Source: Metopolophium dirhodum (Eukaryota > Arthropoda > Insecta > Hemiptera > Aphididae). Taken from it: 64,000 nucleotides of DNA. The position numbers were made by a program, and so were the translations under genes. The notes beneath the pieces were generated by a model. The model had not been told where the DNA came from. It saw only the letters and a list, made by a program, of their open reading frames with translations, and ran no database searches. Within the stretch, counting starts at the first letter, position 1, and each line of letters begins with the position of its first letter. Where the stretch lies: contig NC_083565.1 of NCBI RefSeq assembly GCF_019925205.1, forward strand, positions 24,704,241 through 24,768,240, written 5' to 3'. Below are positions 47,878-60,486 of this stretch, in pieces.

Positions 47878-50556
47878 ATGGAAGAAGACTTAGAGGTAAG
47901 TAAAATATAATACATATTATGTAGGTATATATTATAATACAATAGCTCGGTGTATCTTACCTACTTAGCGTAGCCAAGTTAGATGGAAGCTGGTAGAACG
48001 GATATGAGGGTGATTAAATCCAGTGGCGAGGCGTGAGTTTTTGGTTGGGGAGACATTGGAAAAAAAATGGCTCTAATACGGTGTCGTCGATAATAATTGG
48101 GGACTGAGACTCGTCCCATAATGCAGATATATAGTAAACCCCATACACATAGAAATTCCCCCTGTTTTCCCATAATTGGGGGACGCCTCTTTGATATAAT
48201 ACCATATTTGGAATGACCCAAATCGACAGGTCAGCGCTTCTAATCTATTTCAAGAACTCTATAACTGTACAACGAAAAACCGATTTTAACAAAATATATT
48301 GAAACATACATCATATTTATAATATAAATGACGTTCAAATGTGTAAATATATTAATATGATAAAACAAAATTATTTGTCCCGTGATCTAATTTATAAGTA
48401 CGGAGACGTTGTCTCATTGTCTCCTTTGACACTTCGCCACTGAATTTAAATCTGTAATATAATATGATTCAGTATAAAATAAAAAAATTAATTATTTTTT
48501 GTTCAAATAGTACTTTCCGTGTTATATAATGTTACGAAAGAGTTTCAAAAATGCAAGATGGTTATTAAGTCAACCAAAATAATTGTAATTAAAAATGGGG
48601 GGAGGGGGACCCAAACACATTTTGTGAATGGTCCATCATTATTTCACTTTATGTTTTCGGAAACGTACTATGGCGATAGGTATATTTGATTTCAGGAAAG
48701 TCATTATTCACTAGTAGCTACAAAGAGATACACAAATAACCGGGTATGTCCACTTTTGTAAATTGTTCAGGAGAAGAAATAAACGTTTAAATTCTTAAAT
48801 ATTTGTCATACATTTTATATTTATATAGAAAACATGTAGTGTTACTTTTTTATTGACGTTATGTATTCAAGTTACAATATTATATTAACACAAACAATTT
48901 TATGACCTATAAATAGGATAAATATATTACTCTTGCTCATAAATTAGATTTTTATTATTTTTATAGTATGACCAACATAATAAGTTTCAGAGCGAAGACC
49001 TAGTGTGTCCGGACATACCAGGTTCTTGCTTTGAAACGCAATAACTTGGTAAGTCCATTTTGCTTATATCTCCGTAACTAATAATCGGACAAACGGTTTG
49101 TTACACCGAAATATGTAGCTTTATTTCTCCATCAGGAAACCACAGAAAAAAACTTTTTTGAAGAAGTGGTTTTGCACTGAACCCTTCAATTTCAGGTTTT
49201 TTTTTTTTAAAAACATGGACATACCAGGTTTTTTACTGGACTCTTTAATTTAAGACTTTTTAGATTAGATAGGTAGGTAAATATATTTACCATAAGTGCA
49301 AATTTGCACTTATGAATTTCTAAATTTAAGTATTAGTAACAATTGAAATTCACTAACTTTTTACTACTGTACATTTAACTATTAATCTGTAACCAATATG
49401 AAATAATTACAAGTCACATTATGTATTGGTAAATTTCAACCCACATTAATAGTTAAATTTACAAATCATAAAGATAAGTAAATTTCAACTGTGACCTACT
49501 GATGATTGTACACACCAAATGTGATTAATACATTTCAACTTCACTATGATTGTATATTTACAAGTAATGTGTTGTAAATTTATAAACACATGGGTGTTAT
49601 CAATGTGTGCTGCCACACATTTTGTGTACATTTACACAAATATTTTTTTATAGTGTATATTATTTAAAGGTACGTAATAATTTAATATATAAAATATGGT
49701 ACATCATATACATTGTAAATTGTAATACAAACTGAGTAGTACATAATATATAATAGTAGGTACCTATTTATATTAATAGAGCACGGACGAGTTTTTCAAT
49801 GCAGAAACGGGAAGTGTTCGGTCCACTAGTAATGAAAACTTGATTAAAAGGACGCGATCGGAATCAGTAGAAGGTTAGTTTTCCATATATAATTAAATTA
49901 TATTGAGTTTTATTTTTTAATTAAAAATATTTTCATATAATTTCATACTTTCTAGAACTGTATAATATTAAGGACGCAGACGATAAAAAGGCGATCAGGG
50001 ATCTACAAGTATGAAACGAATAACGACTTTAGTACAATCGAATGCAATCATAGTATCGCGGTACTGATAAACGGTTTTGATTTGATTTTCAGCACAGTTT
50101 GAAAGTTTGTAAAATGCAATCCTTGGCGTTAAAACATCATATGGCTGACGCCATATACACTTTACAAACAGCGGTCAACGAGCAGCGGCTGTCAATTAAC
50201 AGCTTGAGACTTGAAGTGTCGAACGCCAAAATGGATTTAAACCGTTTAATAGGAAGCGTCGACCAGCTGAAAAATGCTGAGACGACGTCCGCGGAAAGTA
50301 ATATTATATAATATATCGACCTGACTATACCCTTAACAGTATCACACATTAGTCGTTTCCGTTCGTTTAGAAAACACCGACGAATTCGAGAAAAAATCAA
50401 GGGAAAAACCCGACAGCTGCAAGCTAGGCAGACTAAGGCCACAGACCTTATTTCTCGAAAGTAAAATATACAGGAAAATATCGGTTAATAGATAATAAAT
50501 TACTAATGACGTGTGCTCTTGTAGGAGACCGTGACGAAAAACTCGTCGGAGAATGA
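47878..50556 (+). CDS. Unrecognised small helical/coiled-coil protein, six exons
   Basis: Exons: 47878-47895 (MEEDLE), 49780-49873, 49956-50008, 50093-50297, 50371-50460 and 50525-50556. All have GT/AG borders and phases agree, giving 163 aa plus TGA. The frame is open upstream to 47779 and adds GISFACIGTAGISFLL then RR, a possible membrane segment, so the true start may lie further 5'. Exons 2-3 are acidic/Ser-rich (STDEFFNAETGSVRSTSNEN). Exon 4 is a 68-residue heptad-like helix (ALKHHMADAIYTLQTAVNEQ, SINSLRLEVSNAKMDLNRLI). The last exon is short and ends KLVGE. Two related loci (57.2 and 60.5 kb) show this exon continuing into DTFRALLLTRLES; a small deletion at about 50553 gives an early stop here. 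An AATAAA lies at 50741. Function unknown; an organelle-membrane tether is only a guess. Confidence 0.6.
48021..48442. mobile_element. CAGTGGCGAGGCG-family hAT-like MITE, copy 2
   Basis: It runs from cagtggcgaggcgtgag to cacttcgccactg, with matching inverted outer 10 bases. The flanks attaaatc and (aa)tttaaatc nearly agree. It is inserted in intron 1 of the helical-protein gene. It shares most of its interior with 15896-16324 and supplies the complete right end missing there. Confidence 0.8.
48739..49235. mobile_element. Element with GGTATGTCC termini
   Basis: accgggtatgtccacttttg at 48739 is the inverse of acatggacataccaggtttt at 49214. A third copy, gtccggacataccaggttc, is internal at 49008. 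No frame. It also lies in intron 1 of the helical-protein gene. Confidence 0.5.
49291..49314. repeat. Perfect 24-bp palindrome
   Basis: cataagtgcaaa followed directly by its reverse complement tttgcacttatg. It begins an approximately 340-bp zone of degenerate ttgtaaatttcaac-like repeats ending near 49640. Confidence 0.9.
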
Positions 50557-50740
50557 CGTTTCGGGCAATGATGTTAACGAGACTGTACCCGAGCGCGGGG
50601 GCCGTGTATAATTCGTATTCAGTTGAACCATTTGTATATTTTGTAAAATTATTTTATTTGTATATTTTTGTAATATTATTGTATTGGTATATTTTTTATA
50701 AGTATTGTATATTTTGTAATTATTGTATTTGTGTGCATAA

Positions 50741-50746
50741 AATAAA
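50741..50746 (+). terminator. Poly(A) signal AATAAA
   Basis: Canonical hexamer 185 bases after the stop of the helical-protein gene, followed by T/GT-rich sequence. Confidence 0.6.
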
Positions 50747-51724
50747 CCTGTTTAATAATAATTGCCCGACGTATTTTATTTGTTTTATAAGGTAGGTTTT
50801 CAAATTACCTAAATTTATAAAGTTATTAAAGTTTCACTAAGGCTATACTCATTTTTTAAGTCCTGAAAAAAATTAAATCCATATAATATAGGTAGTTAAC
50901 CATTTTGATGAAAATAAATTGGATTCATATAACACCATAAAAAAGCTTAGTTTTTAAAAATGTTTAGAGAAAAAGTAGCAATTAAATATCACACAACAAT
51001 CAACTTTCAACTACTTATCGTAATATTTTTAATGCCTTACGACGGTCAATAGACGATATTAAAAAAAAACTGTCGGATTTTGATGACTGTTTTTTTTTAT
51101 CTGAAAGAAGACTTTCTACAGCCCCACATTGAACTCTGATTTTTTATTTAACTTTTTCAAATACCTAATGGAGTAAAATAATTTGTAAAAATAGCTTAGT
51201 ATTTATCGTGTACTGTAGAATATTTCCCTTTTAATAATATAAAAATAATCGAATTGGGTTGAGTCTGCAGGACAGGATAATAATTTATTATTCTCATAGA
51301 GTGTATTTTTGAGGACAAAATTACATTTGCACCGGATGCAGTGCCGTAACTACGCCAATTTGGGCCCGTGTGTAAATAAAATGAATGCCCCCCCCCCTTA
51401 CTCTTGAAAATTGAAAAATTAACCTATTGACTATTGTAAAATTAATTTTTCCAAATTTGGAAACATACTTTGAAATTTTAAGTTTTTAGTCTTACAAAAT
51501 ATGGTTAACATGATTATAACACGTAGGTAGTTATGTATTTACAAATAAATAAATGTAATAATTTGTAGCCTTTTTAATTCATTTTAAATATAAATAATTA
51601 TCAAATAACAAATAAATTGAATTTACCATACATTAACAGTCAATTAGAAACTCAAAAATAAATACTGTACTCACTTTTAACAATTATGGCAATCATTTAT
51701 TTATTATTTTATAAATTTAATTAT

Positions 51725-51990
51725 TCAAATAAATACCGCAACTAAGTTTTCACATAATATGTTATCAAAATGGATAGCTTGTTGACCGACTACAGAACAC
51801 CGATCGTAAAAGATCCCGCCTTTTGAACGTGCAATATAAAAGCGAGCCCGGTCTCGTTTTTCCCGCATAACAAAAATAGACACCAATAATTGAAACGCGT
51901 AAACACACACTAAAACCGGTCAAAATGCCGGTTCCTTCGCATGACGCACTTCAATCGATTGCAACCAAACTATTTTCAATTTTGGTTATA
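51725..51990. other. GC-balanced patch of unknown nature
   Basis: A short region (ccgatcgtaaaagatcccgc, gcgagcccggtctcg, ccggtcaaaatgccggttcc) inside the insertion specific to unit A. A 61-codon minus-strand frame (MCVYAFQLLVSIFVM...) is hydrophobic at its start, but I cannot relate it to a family. Confidence 0.3.
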
Positions 51991-52607
51991 TACAGGCCGC
52001 AAAAGAAACTTTGATGTATGATAATGTTGTGTACAAAACAAAACCGATCTCTTATTGTTCAATCTTTATTAATAATTATTATTATTTCAAAATGGTTTTA
52101 TTTTTTATATATTTTTAAATTTTTATCATTGGGCATTATGGGTTTGACACACGCAACACACCCGGTTGTTATACTCAATAATAATTCTAATATTATGTTG
52201 TACAGCAATATTATAAAATGTATATTAGTTATGTCGTTATGTGTTATTATTAATTTATAATTCTATCTCAACCATGTTAGGTTTGTATACAAAATTAACA
52301 GGGTTACCACTTACCTGCATAGAAAAATTAAATCTAAAACAATATTATTATTAATTTATCAGTCGTTATTATAATTTATAAATAATAAGTAATACAGAGA
52401 AGATAACTTCTCTTAATCGTGGCACAGAATAAAGTCTAGGCGCCTAGAACACGAAGGGGTACAACTGTACAAGTGACATTATACCTATTATAAAGTGTAC
52501 CTATATGGTAGCAGCTGGTCAGCAGTGTACCGACGACCGTGAGTTTTTAAAATTATTTAAAAACTAATTATTAATTATTTCACCATAACTAACCAAATTT
52601 TACCAAA

Positions 52608-52610
<3 letters not shown>

Positions 52611-52641
<31 letters not shown>
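52611..52641. repeat. (AC)n microsatellite
   Basis: Perfect AC run of about 15 units. Confidence 0.95.
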
Positions 52642-52644
<3 letters not shown>

Positions 52645-53725
52645 AACTTACACTTCACCACATACCTAAAAAACAGGTCACGTCCAGGCCCCTTAATACT
52701 ATACAATAGGTTTATCGTATATTAAACTAGGTTAAGGTAACAAAATATATGGGCGCATCGATAAGCTGAAAATGTATCGAAGGTATACCTACAAAAGTTT
52801 AAAAAACTAATTAATTAAAAATATGTTTGAGGTAAAGCCACATGCATTTTATATGAGCGATTGAAGTTCAAAGGTAGGTTGAATATTCGAACGTATAATA
52901 TATTTCTGTTGATTAAGATAATATATAATTTCCATGTCGCTGGGTGGTTGGGAAACATAATATAGTTCAATCAGAAACATCCATTCGACGTTGGATTTTA
53001 TGATTTGCATTTCGATCATATTAATATAATACTAATTCTATAGAGTGCAGTTTTGCCTGTCTTGTGGATTTTCTCTGGTGATCGATGGTTAACCTAACCT
53101 ACTCATCGGATCTACTAATGGAAATACCTATAAGTATATAATTAATATTAATTCACATAAACATGATTTTTCCATTTTTTTCGTAAACAATAATTTTATT
53201 GCGTCAGCTCTGCTATACATTGGTTATATAGGTACTTCAATGTAAGTATTTTATCAATCATCCATACTATAGGTATACACATTTTTAAATATTTGGTACT
53301 TGGATGCTTTTTTATGCTCCTTTTTTTCATACTACCGTTTGTGAAAATCTACATTTATTAACGATGAGTTATGAACGTATTAAGTACTAATATATTCAAT
53401 ATCCACGTAAAAAAATTATATAAATTTTAATGCAAACTAGCACCAATGATAATAGACTTCTTCAACCAACCACACATAATAGGTATAAATTAAATAACAA
53501 TATCTATAAATATATAAAATTTCATTACTGTGGACAAAATTAAACAATTAATAATTAATTTAGATATTTTTACTAAAAAAAAAAAATTGATTTCATTTAT
53601 TTTTATATACATATTATTAACATATTATATTATTTGTTATATTTTCAACTTTTAGTTATAAAGTTATAACATAGTCCTGTAATATTTTACAAAAAAGAAA
53701 GGAACTTTCAAAAACGAATGTTTTA

Positions 53726-55129
53726 GATTCTGAGCGGAGCGATGAATGTATTGATTTTACAATGATGTGTGTTTTTTTTTTTTTATTTATTTATTTTTTG
53801 TGCCTGTCATCACCATCTACGACAATAAAAATGATTAGATTTTCTTCAACAGTATCTCTTCTGATAGGAAAGTGAATCTAATTGATACTTTTGGGGGTCA
53901 AAAGTAAAAATTTTCCAGTAGTTTTTAAAAGCGCCGTGACAAACAAATAAAAAATTAAGGAAAAACGGGAATTTTTTTACACAAAATCCGTTTTTGAGAA
54001 AATCGATTTTAGTTTTTGGTGCAACTATAAAACATGAAATTTTGAGTGAATATTATAATATTAGCATTTTCTATACACCATAACATTTTCCAATTTTTTT
54101 GTGCTGTTTACGGCCTTTTTCAGTTTCCATTTTTTTAATTTTTTTTTTTCTATAAATATCAATACAATATTATGTTGGTTAAAAAAGCTTGAAAATTTAA
54201 TAGATGGCTCCTAGCATATTGTTTCAAAGACAGATGAAAAAAATTAAAATCCATGGTTACAATTTTATTTTATAAGCTTTTAAAGTTCAAATATTGACAA
54301 AATACGTAAATTTCACGAAAATGTGCAAATTATTTTGAGTTTGAAATTTATAAGAATGTTCATATTTAAATCTAAGAGTAGATAATGTAATACAAAATTC
54401 CACATAAAATTGTTTATCTTTATCAATAAATAAAATGTGTACAAGCAAATCAAATTAAATGAGCGTCTGAAGTTCATATTTTTACAAGATTGGATATACA
54501 CTCGATTTCTTATGTAGCGATTTCGTTATTTTGTTGTAATTCAAAAACGAATAACTGTAGATACATAGAAATTTCATTGAATGTTTGTATTTCCATTTCC
54601 TATACACCATATTATTTTGAAAATATTTTAACTCTTGTTGAGCTATTAACAAACAATTTAAAATTTCAATTTCAATTTTATATGTTGGCCCAAAAAGCGT
54701 GAAAATTAAGTACAAGGCTCCTGATATATTATTACAATGGCAGTTGAAAATATTAAAATACATATTCACAATTTTTTTTAAGCATTTAAATTTCAAATTT
54801 TGGAGAAATTTATCAAAAATTGAAAATTTACAAATTATTTAGTACCTAATTAAAAATGTATAAAATGTTCAATTTTTATATCTAAGTCTTGAAAATTTCA
54901 AACAAGGTTATACGGAAATAGGTTATATATAAATTACTTTATTCACAATAATATCATCAAATATAATATACTTAAAATATCATAGGCTGATTGACCCTCT
55001 TAGCTCAGAACCGTTTTTCTTATACAATGATATTATATTATTGAATTCAAAATATTTAACATCATCCATTACAGTGACCCCCTTGTAACCTACTGTACAG
55101 TAGATTAAAACCCACTTAATCACTTTTTT
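53726..55129 (+). repeat. Full-length 'attctgagcggagcg' dispersed repeat
   Basis: It starts agattctgagcggagcgatg. It ends after ccattacagtgacccccttg and tactgtacagtagatt, in a poly-T run. The duplicated unit C joins the two flanks directly at about 61563 (aaaaacgaatc|tttttt), giving an empty site and a length near 1.4 kb. Frames inside (54313-54796) are AT-rich and not recognisable. Related copies lie at 28.6, 31.65, 40.7, 44.9 and 45.2 kb. Confidence 0.8.
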
Positions 55130-55534
55130 TTTTAATATTAACTTTATTAGAGCATCATACGAGTCTTAACTTTGGTGTAACAATCAATGATATTATATTA
55201 ATGTTATTATTATGTATTTGTAAATCATTTTTAAATTCAATCCAAATTAAATTTTTTTATTTATATTAAGTGGAACCACTATTTAATAAACTTGAAGCGT
55301 AGGTTACTTTAGAAATCAAAATTGAAAAGTTCATAAGTTTTCAAAAGCATAGAGAAAAACAAAAAAAAAAAATAAGGAAAAACCGTATTTTTACTCAAAA
55401 ACGAGTTTTAAGCGTAAATGCATTCCTTTTTAAGTGTGTAAAGATAAAATTGTTTTTTTTATAACAAGTCATTTATAAATTGTTTGATAATTTTTCTAAT
55501 ATATTATAACATACACAACACACGTATCTTCGAT

Positions 55535-55815
55535 AATAGCTCTTTTTAATCGCTTAGCCTCATACCTGAACGTAATGTTTAATGTGCAACTCAAAACGAT
55601 TTTCATCATTTTTAAAAACTTTAATCGTACTATGCATACGGACACGAGTCCTGTGTGGGCAAAGTTGTATTCGTACATAAGAGAAACAAAACATCAGATA
55701 ATTATATTATTGAAAAAACCACAGCCCGCGAGATGGTGTACCTGAATTGCCTATCTAATGCGCCTCGTTAACATAATTCTATTATTGAAATATTGAAATT
55801 TGAGCAGTGTAAAAG
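55535..55815. repeat. Dispersed repeat, copy 2 (see 19745)
   Basis: Shares gatttcatcattttt, gagtcctgtgtgggcaaag, attcgtacataag and cgttaacataattctatta with 19745-20000 and 61970-62275. Here it is part of segmental unit A. Confidence 0.85.
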
Positions 55816-57178
55816 TATAAGTAATAGAAAATATTATATAGGTATATTTTTTAATTTAAATCTAACTATAGATATTATAATAATAAAATAAACAATAATA
55901 CTTATTATAAAATATAATACACATAGATGTTTCCTTATGTAGTATGTCATTATACTATTTATTTATTAATTTATTATTTCAAACTTTTCAAAAATATTTT
56001 CAACACAAGTACGAGTAATTATAGTGGGAAAGTATTAATATTCTAATTATTAGTAATGTTTTAATCGCATGATAAAGACAACGTGAAAATTAGTTGAAAA
56101 TCATTAGTTAAAGAATTTGTTATAGTTAGTGTTTATACTACGAAAGTAAGGAACAGTTGAGATAATGAGATACTAATAACGACACGTGTGAATATTTTTC
56201 AGTTGTTAATCTATGTATTTATACAGCTGACCTTCAAAAAATTAATAAAAATTAAAGAAATGTCCTGATTAAGATCGAAGTATAGTTAAGGTTTACATTT
56301 TTTTAACGATTTGTGATTTTCGTGGCTTGGAATAATATGGTAAGACATTTAAATATAATACATTTTGCTTTATATTTTTCACAAACAGACTTCTTTGATT
56401 AGGTTAAGGTTAGAACTTATAATTGATAACTAATATTTTTTGATGATGTTTTAAAACTATCACTATTACATGTGTAATGTGTATGTGACACGTGGAGAAA
56501 ACAACCGGCAAATGCTGTATTACATTATTACGTTTTATCACTTACTTCCTATATCATAAAAACCAAAAATTTGTAAAAAATGTAATTTTAGTAATATTAT
56601 ATTTTTTTTTTCGTTTCATTCACAGGTATTATATTGATTTACAGCTCCATTGAAAAATGTATGAAGTCGCCCACGATCATAGTAAAACGATTTACAGATT
56701 ATTGACTCGTTATTTATGTCCCACTCAGCGAATTTGCTCAAGTAAACTATAAATAGAACACAGCAACGTAGAGTACGATAATATAAATTATTGGCATAGC
56801 CAGCAGTCGAGTTTGAATCGCGAAGTAGAGACTGTCAAACAAGTAAACAACAGTCATCTCTAAATTTTTAAGCAACATTAATAATTTGGTTTATTATAGG
56901 TATAATAATTAATAACATTTTTTTTCAGGTTTGGACCGATGACGATGCGAGTACTACTTTCGTCGTATTACTTCCACGATGCCGCCATCGTTTAATGAGG
57001 TCAATATGTTACGTTTCGTTGTTTTACAAGGCGTTAGCCACAATGGCACAATTATTGGGGTCGATCGACGGGACACGCCCCGCCTTACCCCTTTAAAGTT
57101 GTAATTGCTTGCATTTTCGTCGTTGGTGGGCCTGGAGTCCGCCGCTTTGGATTACTTGTACGGGTCAGTTTTCCGGGC

Positions 57179-58407
57179 TTAAGTCTCACGCTGACCATTA
57201 TCCGTCCTTTTCCGCGATGCTGTGATCGCCGTTCCCTCCCGTGGTCGGACGTAGGTCGGTGACACCTTCGACGTGGCGCGGTCGCGGTGATATCGGCTAC
57301 GTCCTTCGTCATTGGCCGTCTTGAGAGATTGATTGTTCTGTCTTGGATTTTGTCTTGGTCGTCTCATCTTTGTCTGTGGCCCAAAATCTGCAGAGGTTAC
57401 CGACGGAGGCAGAGGCGTTGGCCTCGGGACCGGATGTACCGGTGGCGGCCTTGCAGCCGGTGTAAACGACGTGGACGTCAGTGCGGAGGGTTGTTGGCAA
57501 TGTGCGTTCGGCGTGTTTCGCTCGAAGCGGTTTTCCACTGCCGACGTCACAGCGGCGGCCCCCACGCCCGACTCCAGTCTCGTCAACAACAGAGCCCTAA
57601 ACGTGTCGTTCGCATTCCGATTATTTCCAACGAGTTTTTCGTCACTTCTCCTACACGCGCACACGTCATTAGTAATATTATCTAATTAACTGGTATTTTC
57701 CTATATTTCACTTTTGAGAATTGAGATCCTAGTCTTCAATCGGCCAAGCTTGCAGCTGTCGGGTTTTTCAGTGTTTTCTAAACGAACGGAAACGACTGAT
57801 AATTGTGTTATACTGTAGTTATAGGTTATAGACTATAGTCAGGTCGATGTATTATATAATATTAATTTCCGCGGACGTCATCTCTGCGGTTTCTAACAGG
57901 TCGACGCTTCCGATCTCAAACGGTTCAAATCTGTTTTGACGTCCGACACTTCTAATAACTAGAATTTTTTTAATGTCTCAATCGATAATCGCTGCTCATC
58001 GACCGTTTGTTATATTATGGTATAGATGGCGTCGGCCATATGATGTTTAAACGCTAAAAGTTTATCTTACACACTTCAAAATTATGCTGAAAATCAAATC
58101 AAAACCGTTTATCACTACCCATATTATGATTACTGTAACATATTCGATTTTTCTAAAGTCGTTATTCGTTTTATACTTGTATATCTCTGAACGCCTGTTT
58201 CTCTAATGCTTCCATATTATACAGTTCTAAAAAGTATGGAATTATATGGAAATACTTTTAATTAAAAAATAATACTTAATATAATTTAATTATATGGTAA
58301 ACTAACCTTCTATTGATTTTTATTGCGTTGTATTATGCACGTTATCATTCTTCATAGAATGATAACTCCTATTTTCTGCGTCGAAAAACTCATCAATAAT
58401 CATTAAT
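57179..58407 (-). pseudogene. Inverted, decayed copy of the helical-protein gene with long C-terminus
   Basis: Exon equivalents on the minus strand: about 58407-58307, 58225-58175, 58113-57890, 57779-57697 and 57650-57179. The second exon has a stop and the helical exon has a one-base deletion plus stops, so full translation is impossible. The last two exons join in frame and stay open: ...KNTEKPDSCKLG, then SDEKLVGNNRNANDTFRALL and a Pro-rich, Arg-rich tail ending NGQRET. This tail is GC-rich against its surroundings and shows what the 49.8-50.6 kb gene lost. A second gene using only the 3' part is possible. Confidence 0.65.
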
Positions 58408-58514
58408 ATAAATAGGTACTTTTACAAAGGTACTAGTTTCAAGTTTGTATTACAATTTACAACGTATGTATATATTTTTATGTACCACGTTATATATTAC
58501 ATGTATTACTAGTC

Positions 58515-59571
58515 CAGGGTTGGTAAAAATCAAGTTTTTTTTTAAATAAACAAAAAAACAGCTTTTTTTGTTTTAAACATGATTTTTGTTAAATGTTTTT
58601 TTTAATGTTTTAAACTGTTTTAATCTTTTGTTGTATTGTTTAATATTAATTGAAACCAGTATCCACCGATTAAAAAAAAAGGAGCACCACTAACCTAGTG
58701 GTTATTCCTAGAAAAAAATGTGTCAAAGAAATTATTAACCATTTCTAAAAAAATTCATTCAACCGTTGCCTCATCTGCAGGAATTGAAAGAATTTTTTCA
58801 TCATTTGGAATTGTGTTCATTCTACATTAAGAAATAGACTAGTTGTGGAAAAATCCTCAAAATTAGTTTCTTTTTTAAAATCATTAAATCCAAAATAATA
58901 ATTGCTATTTTATTATTTTAACTTTAAAAACTAAAAAGCTAATGTTTTTACTTTTTACTACAATATTGGTAATTAATTTGATAGTTTATAACAATATTAC
59001 CTAAGACTGTTTGGAAATGTTATACTTTAAAGTTTAAGTACAAAACTATTCAATTTAAATATGTTTAACTTGTTATTTTTAAAAGTGTTAGGACTGATGT
59101 TTTTTCTATTGTTATTTTTATAAATTTAAAATGAATTTGTTGTTTTAACTATTTAAACTTTAAAGTCTTAAAAGTCTTAGTCTGGTCAGAGAAAATCCAA
59201 AAAGTCTGTTTTGTTTTATTATATTATTATTCTTTTGTTATTAAATCGCATTAACTCCAAAACAATATATTAACAATTTTTTTTTTTTAACAATGAACTG
59301 ATTTTATATCATGACACATTGACATAATGTTCAACGTTTAAGGTTTAACAATTTACCTGCCATACCAATCATTTATAAAATCAATTACTTTGATGATACA
59401 ATTAAAAATAAATTGTACAAGTTTTATTCATTAAAAAAATGTTTTAAGCAAATGATTTTTTAAACAGATGTTGTAAACGTTTAAAACTAAAAATAATTTG
59501 TTTTTTTTATTAGTTTAAATCACGTTTTAAACATTTGTTTTAACTTTAATGTTTTAAATATGTTAACCCTG
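58515..59571 (+). mobile_element. Degraded hAT element with hATC remnant
   Basis: The ends cagggttggtaaa and ttaaccctg are inverted. The octamers attactag (58505) and attactat (59572) resemble a target duplication offset by two bases. On the plus strand at about 58755-58902, SSAGIERIFSSFG, then HSTLRNRLVVEKSSKLVSFL, is the hAT C-terminal domain with a one-base frameshift after IV. Confidence 0.75.
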
Positions 59572-59593
59572 ATTACTATGTACCTTTAAATAA

Positions 59594-60440
59594 TCTATAC
59601 TAGTATATAAAGCTGTAGAGTTTGTGTGTTTGAACGCGCTAATCTCAGGAACTACTGGTTCCTTCATTTGCTTAAATTATTTTTTTGTTGGTCCATCATC
59701 AAGGAAGGCTATAGACTTTATAACATCACACTACGATCAATTAATAGAAGTTCTCAAACCGGGATTTTGAGATTTACGATGGAAATATTTGTTTATAAAT
59801 GGTTGCTATTGGTTGTAGGAGAAATTATTAATAGAAATAATATTTATTTATTATTGGTTGTTATTGGTTAATCTGGCAGATCAGGTTCAAGCATGCATCA
59901 AATCGAATTTTCGCACATCGTCTACCAAGTTGGCTGAGTTGCACTTACTGCACTGAGTTACACAAAAAATGAGTTGAACAATCACAATTTTTTTGTCATT
60001 TTTTATGGGCCACGAAGTGTGCACAAATGAATTTTTGTGTGCAGATCTCTGGGAAGAAGATAGGCTAATTTAAAAATGGTTAAATTTTTTTTATTATTCA
60101 TCGGATTTTAGTATTGTTAGGTTAGGTTAGGATTATGTATTAATTGATTATATTAATCCACCGTATTATATCAAAATAACCTTGGTCTAACTTAGAAACT
60201 TTAGAGTTAAATCATACACGATACACTTACGTACAAGCAGCACTGGGTCCGTGATCTACCACAGGTAGATTGCCTACCTGATAATATAGTGCTGTGAATC
60301 AGAATTTTTATTCCAAGCAACATAAAAGTTAAGGTAAATTTTGAACACCATACACCGATATTAAATAACGAATTGAACAAAGTTTGAGTCATATAGAGTT
60401 GGTACATTTAATGGGCAACAAAGTGCACTGGATCAGCTAG
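59594..60440. mobile_element. Non-autonomous Helitron-like element
   Basis: The 5' end tctatactagtatataaagc followed by gtgtgtttgaacgcgctaat and ctcaggaactactgg is the start of a Helitron family common in insects (recollection). The 3' end gcactggatcagctag has the CTAG terminus. It lies between an A (59593) and a T (60441), as Helitron insertion requires. No Rep/helicase frame. It ends only ~45 bases before a pseudogene copy of the helical-protein gene. Confidence 0.75.
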
Positions 60441-60486
60441 TATATATATATACCTTTTTATCTTTATAAATGTACCTATTTATATT

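Larger units (their letters stand above)
50820..56220. repeat. Segmental duplication, unit A
   Basis: Blocks at 50850-51282, 52325-52410, 53585-53725, 55130-55450 and 55535-56220 recur in the same order at 61070-62930. The intervening parts (51283-52324, 52411-53584, 53726-55129) are absent from the second unit and include repeat insertions. Confidence 0.85.

Noticed and set aside
49301..49640. Possible structured RNA in the ttgtaaatttcaac-like repeat zone
   Set aside because: The degenerate AT-rich repeats give only weak, non-nested pairing. The perfect palindrome at 49291-49314 is better explained as a repeat end.
54313..54796. Minus-strand frames of 62 and 104 codons rich in F, N, I and Y
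   Set aside because: They arise in the AT-rich 1.4-kb dispersed repeat, recur with disruptions in other copies, and have no protein-like composition.
57287..57689. Two plus-strand frames of 118 and 132 codons
   Set aside because: They are GC-rich shadows of the minus-strand terminal exon of the inverted gene copy.
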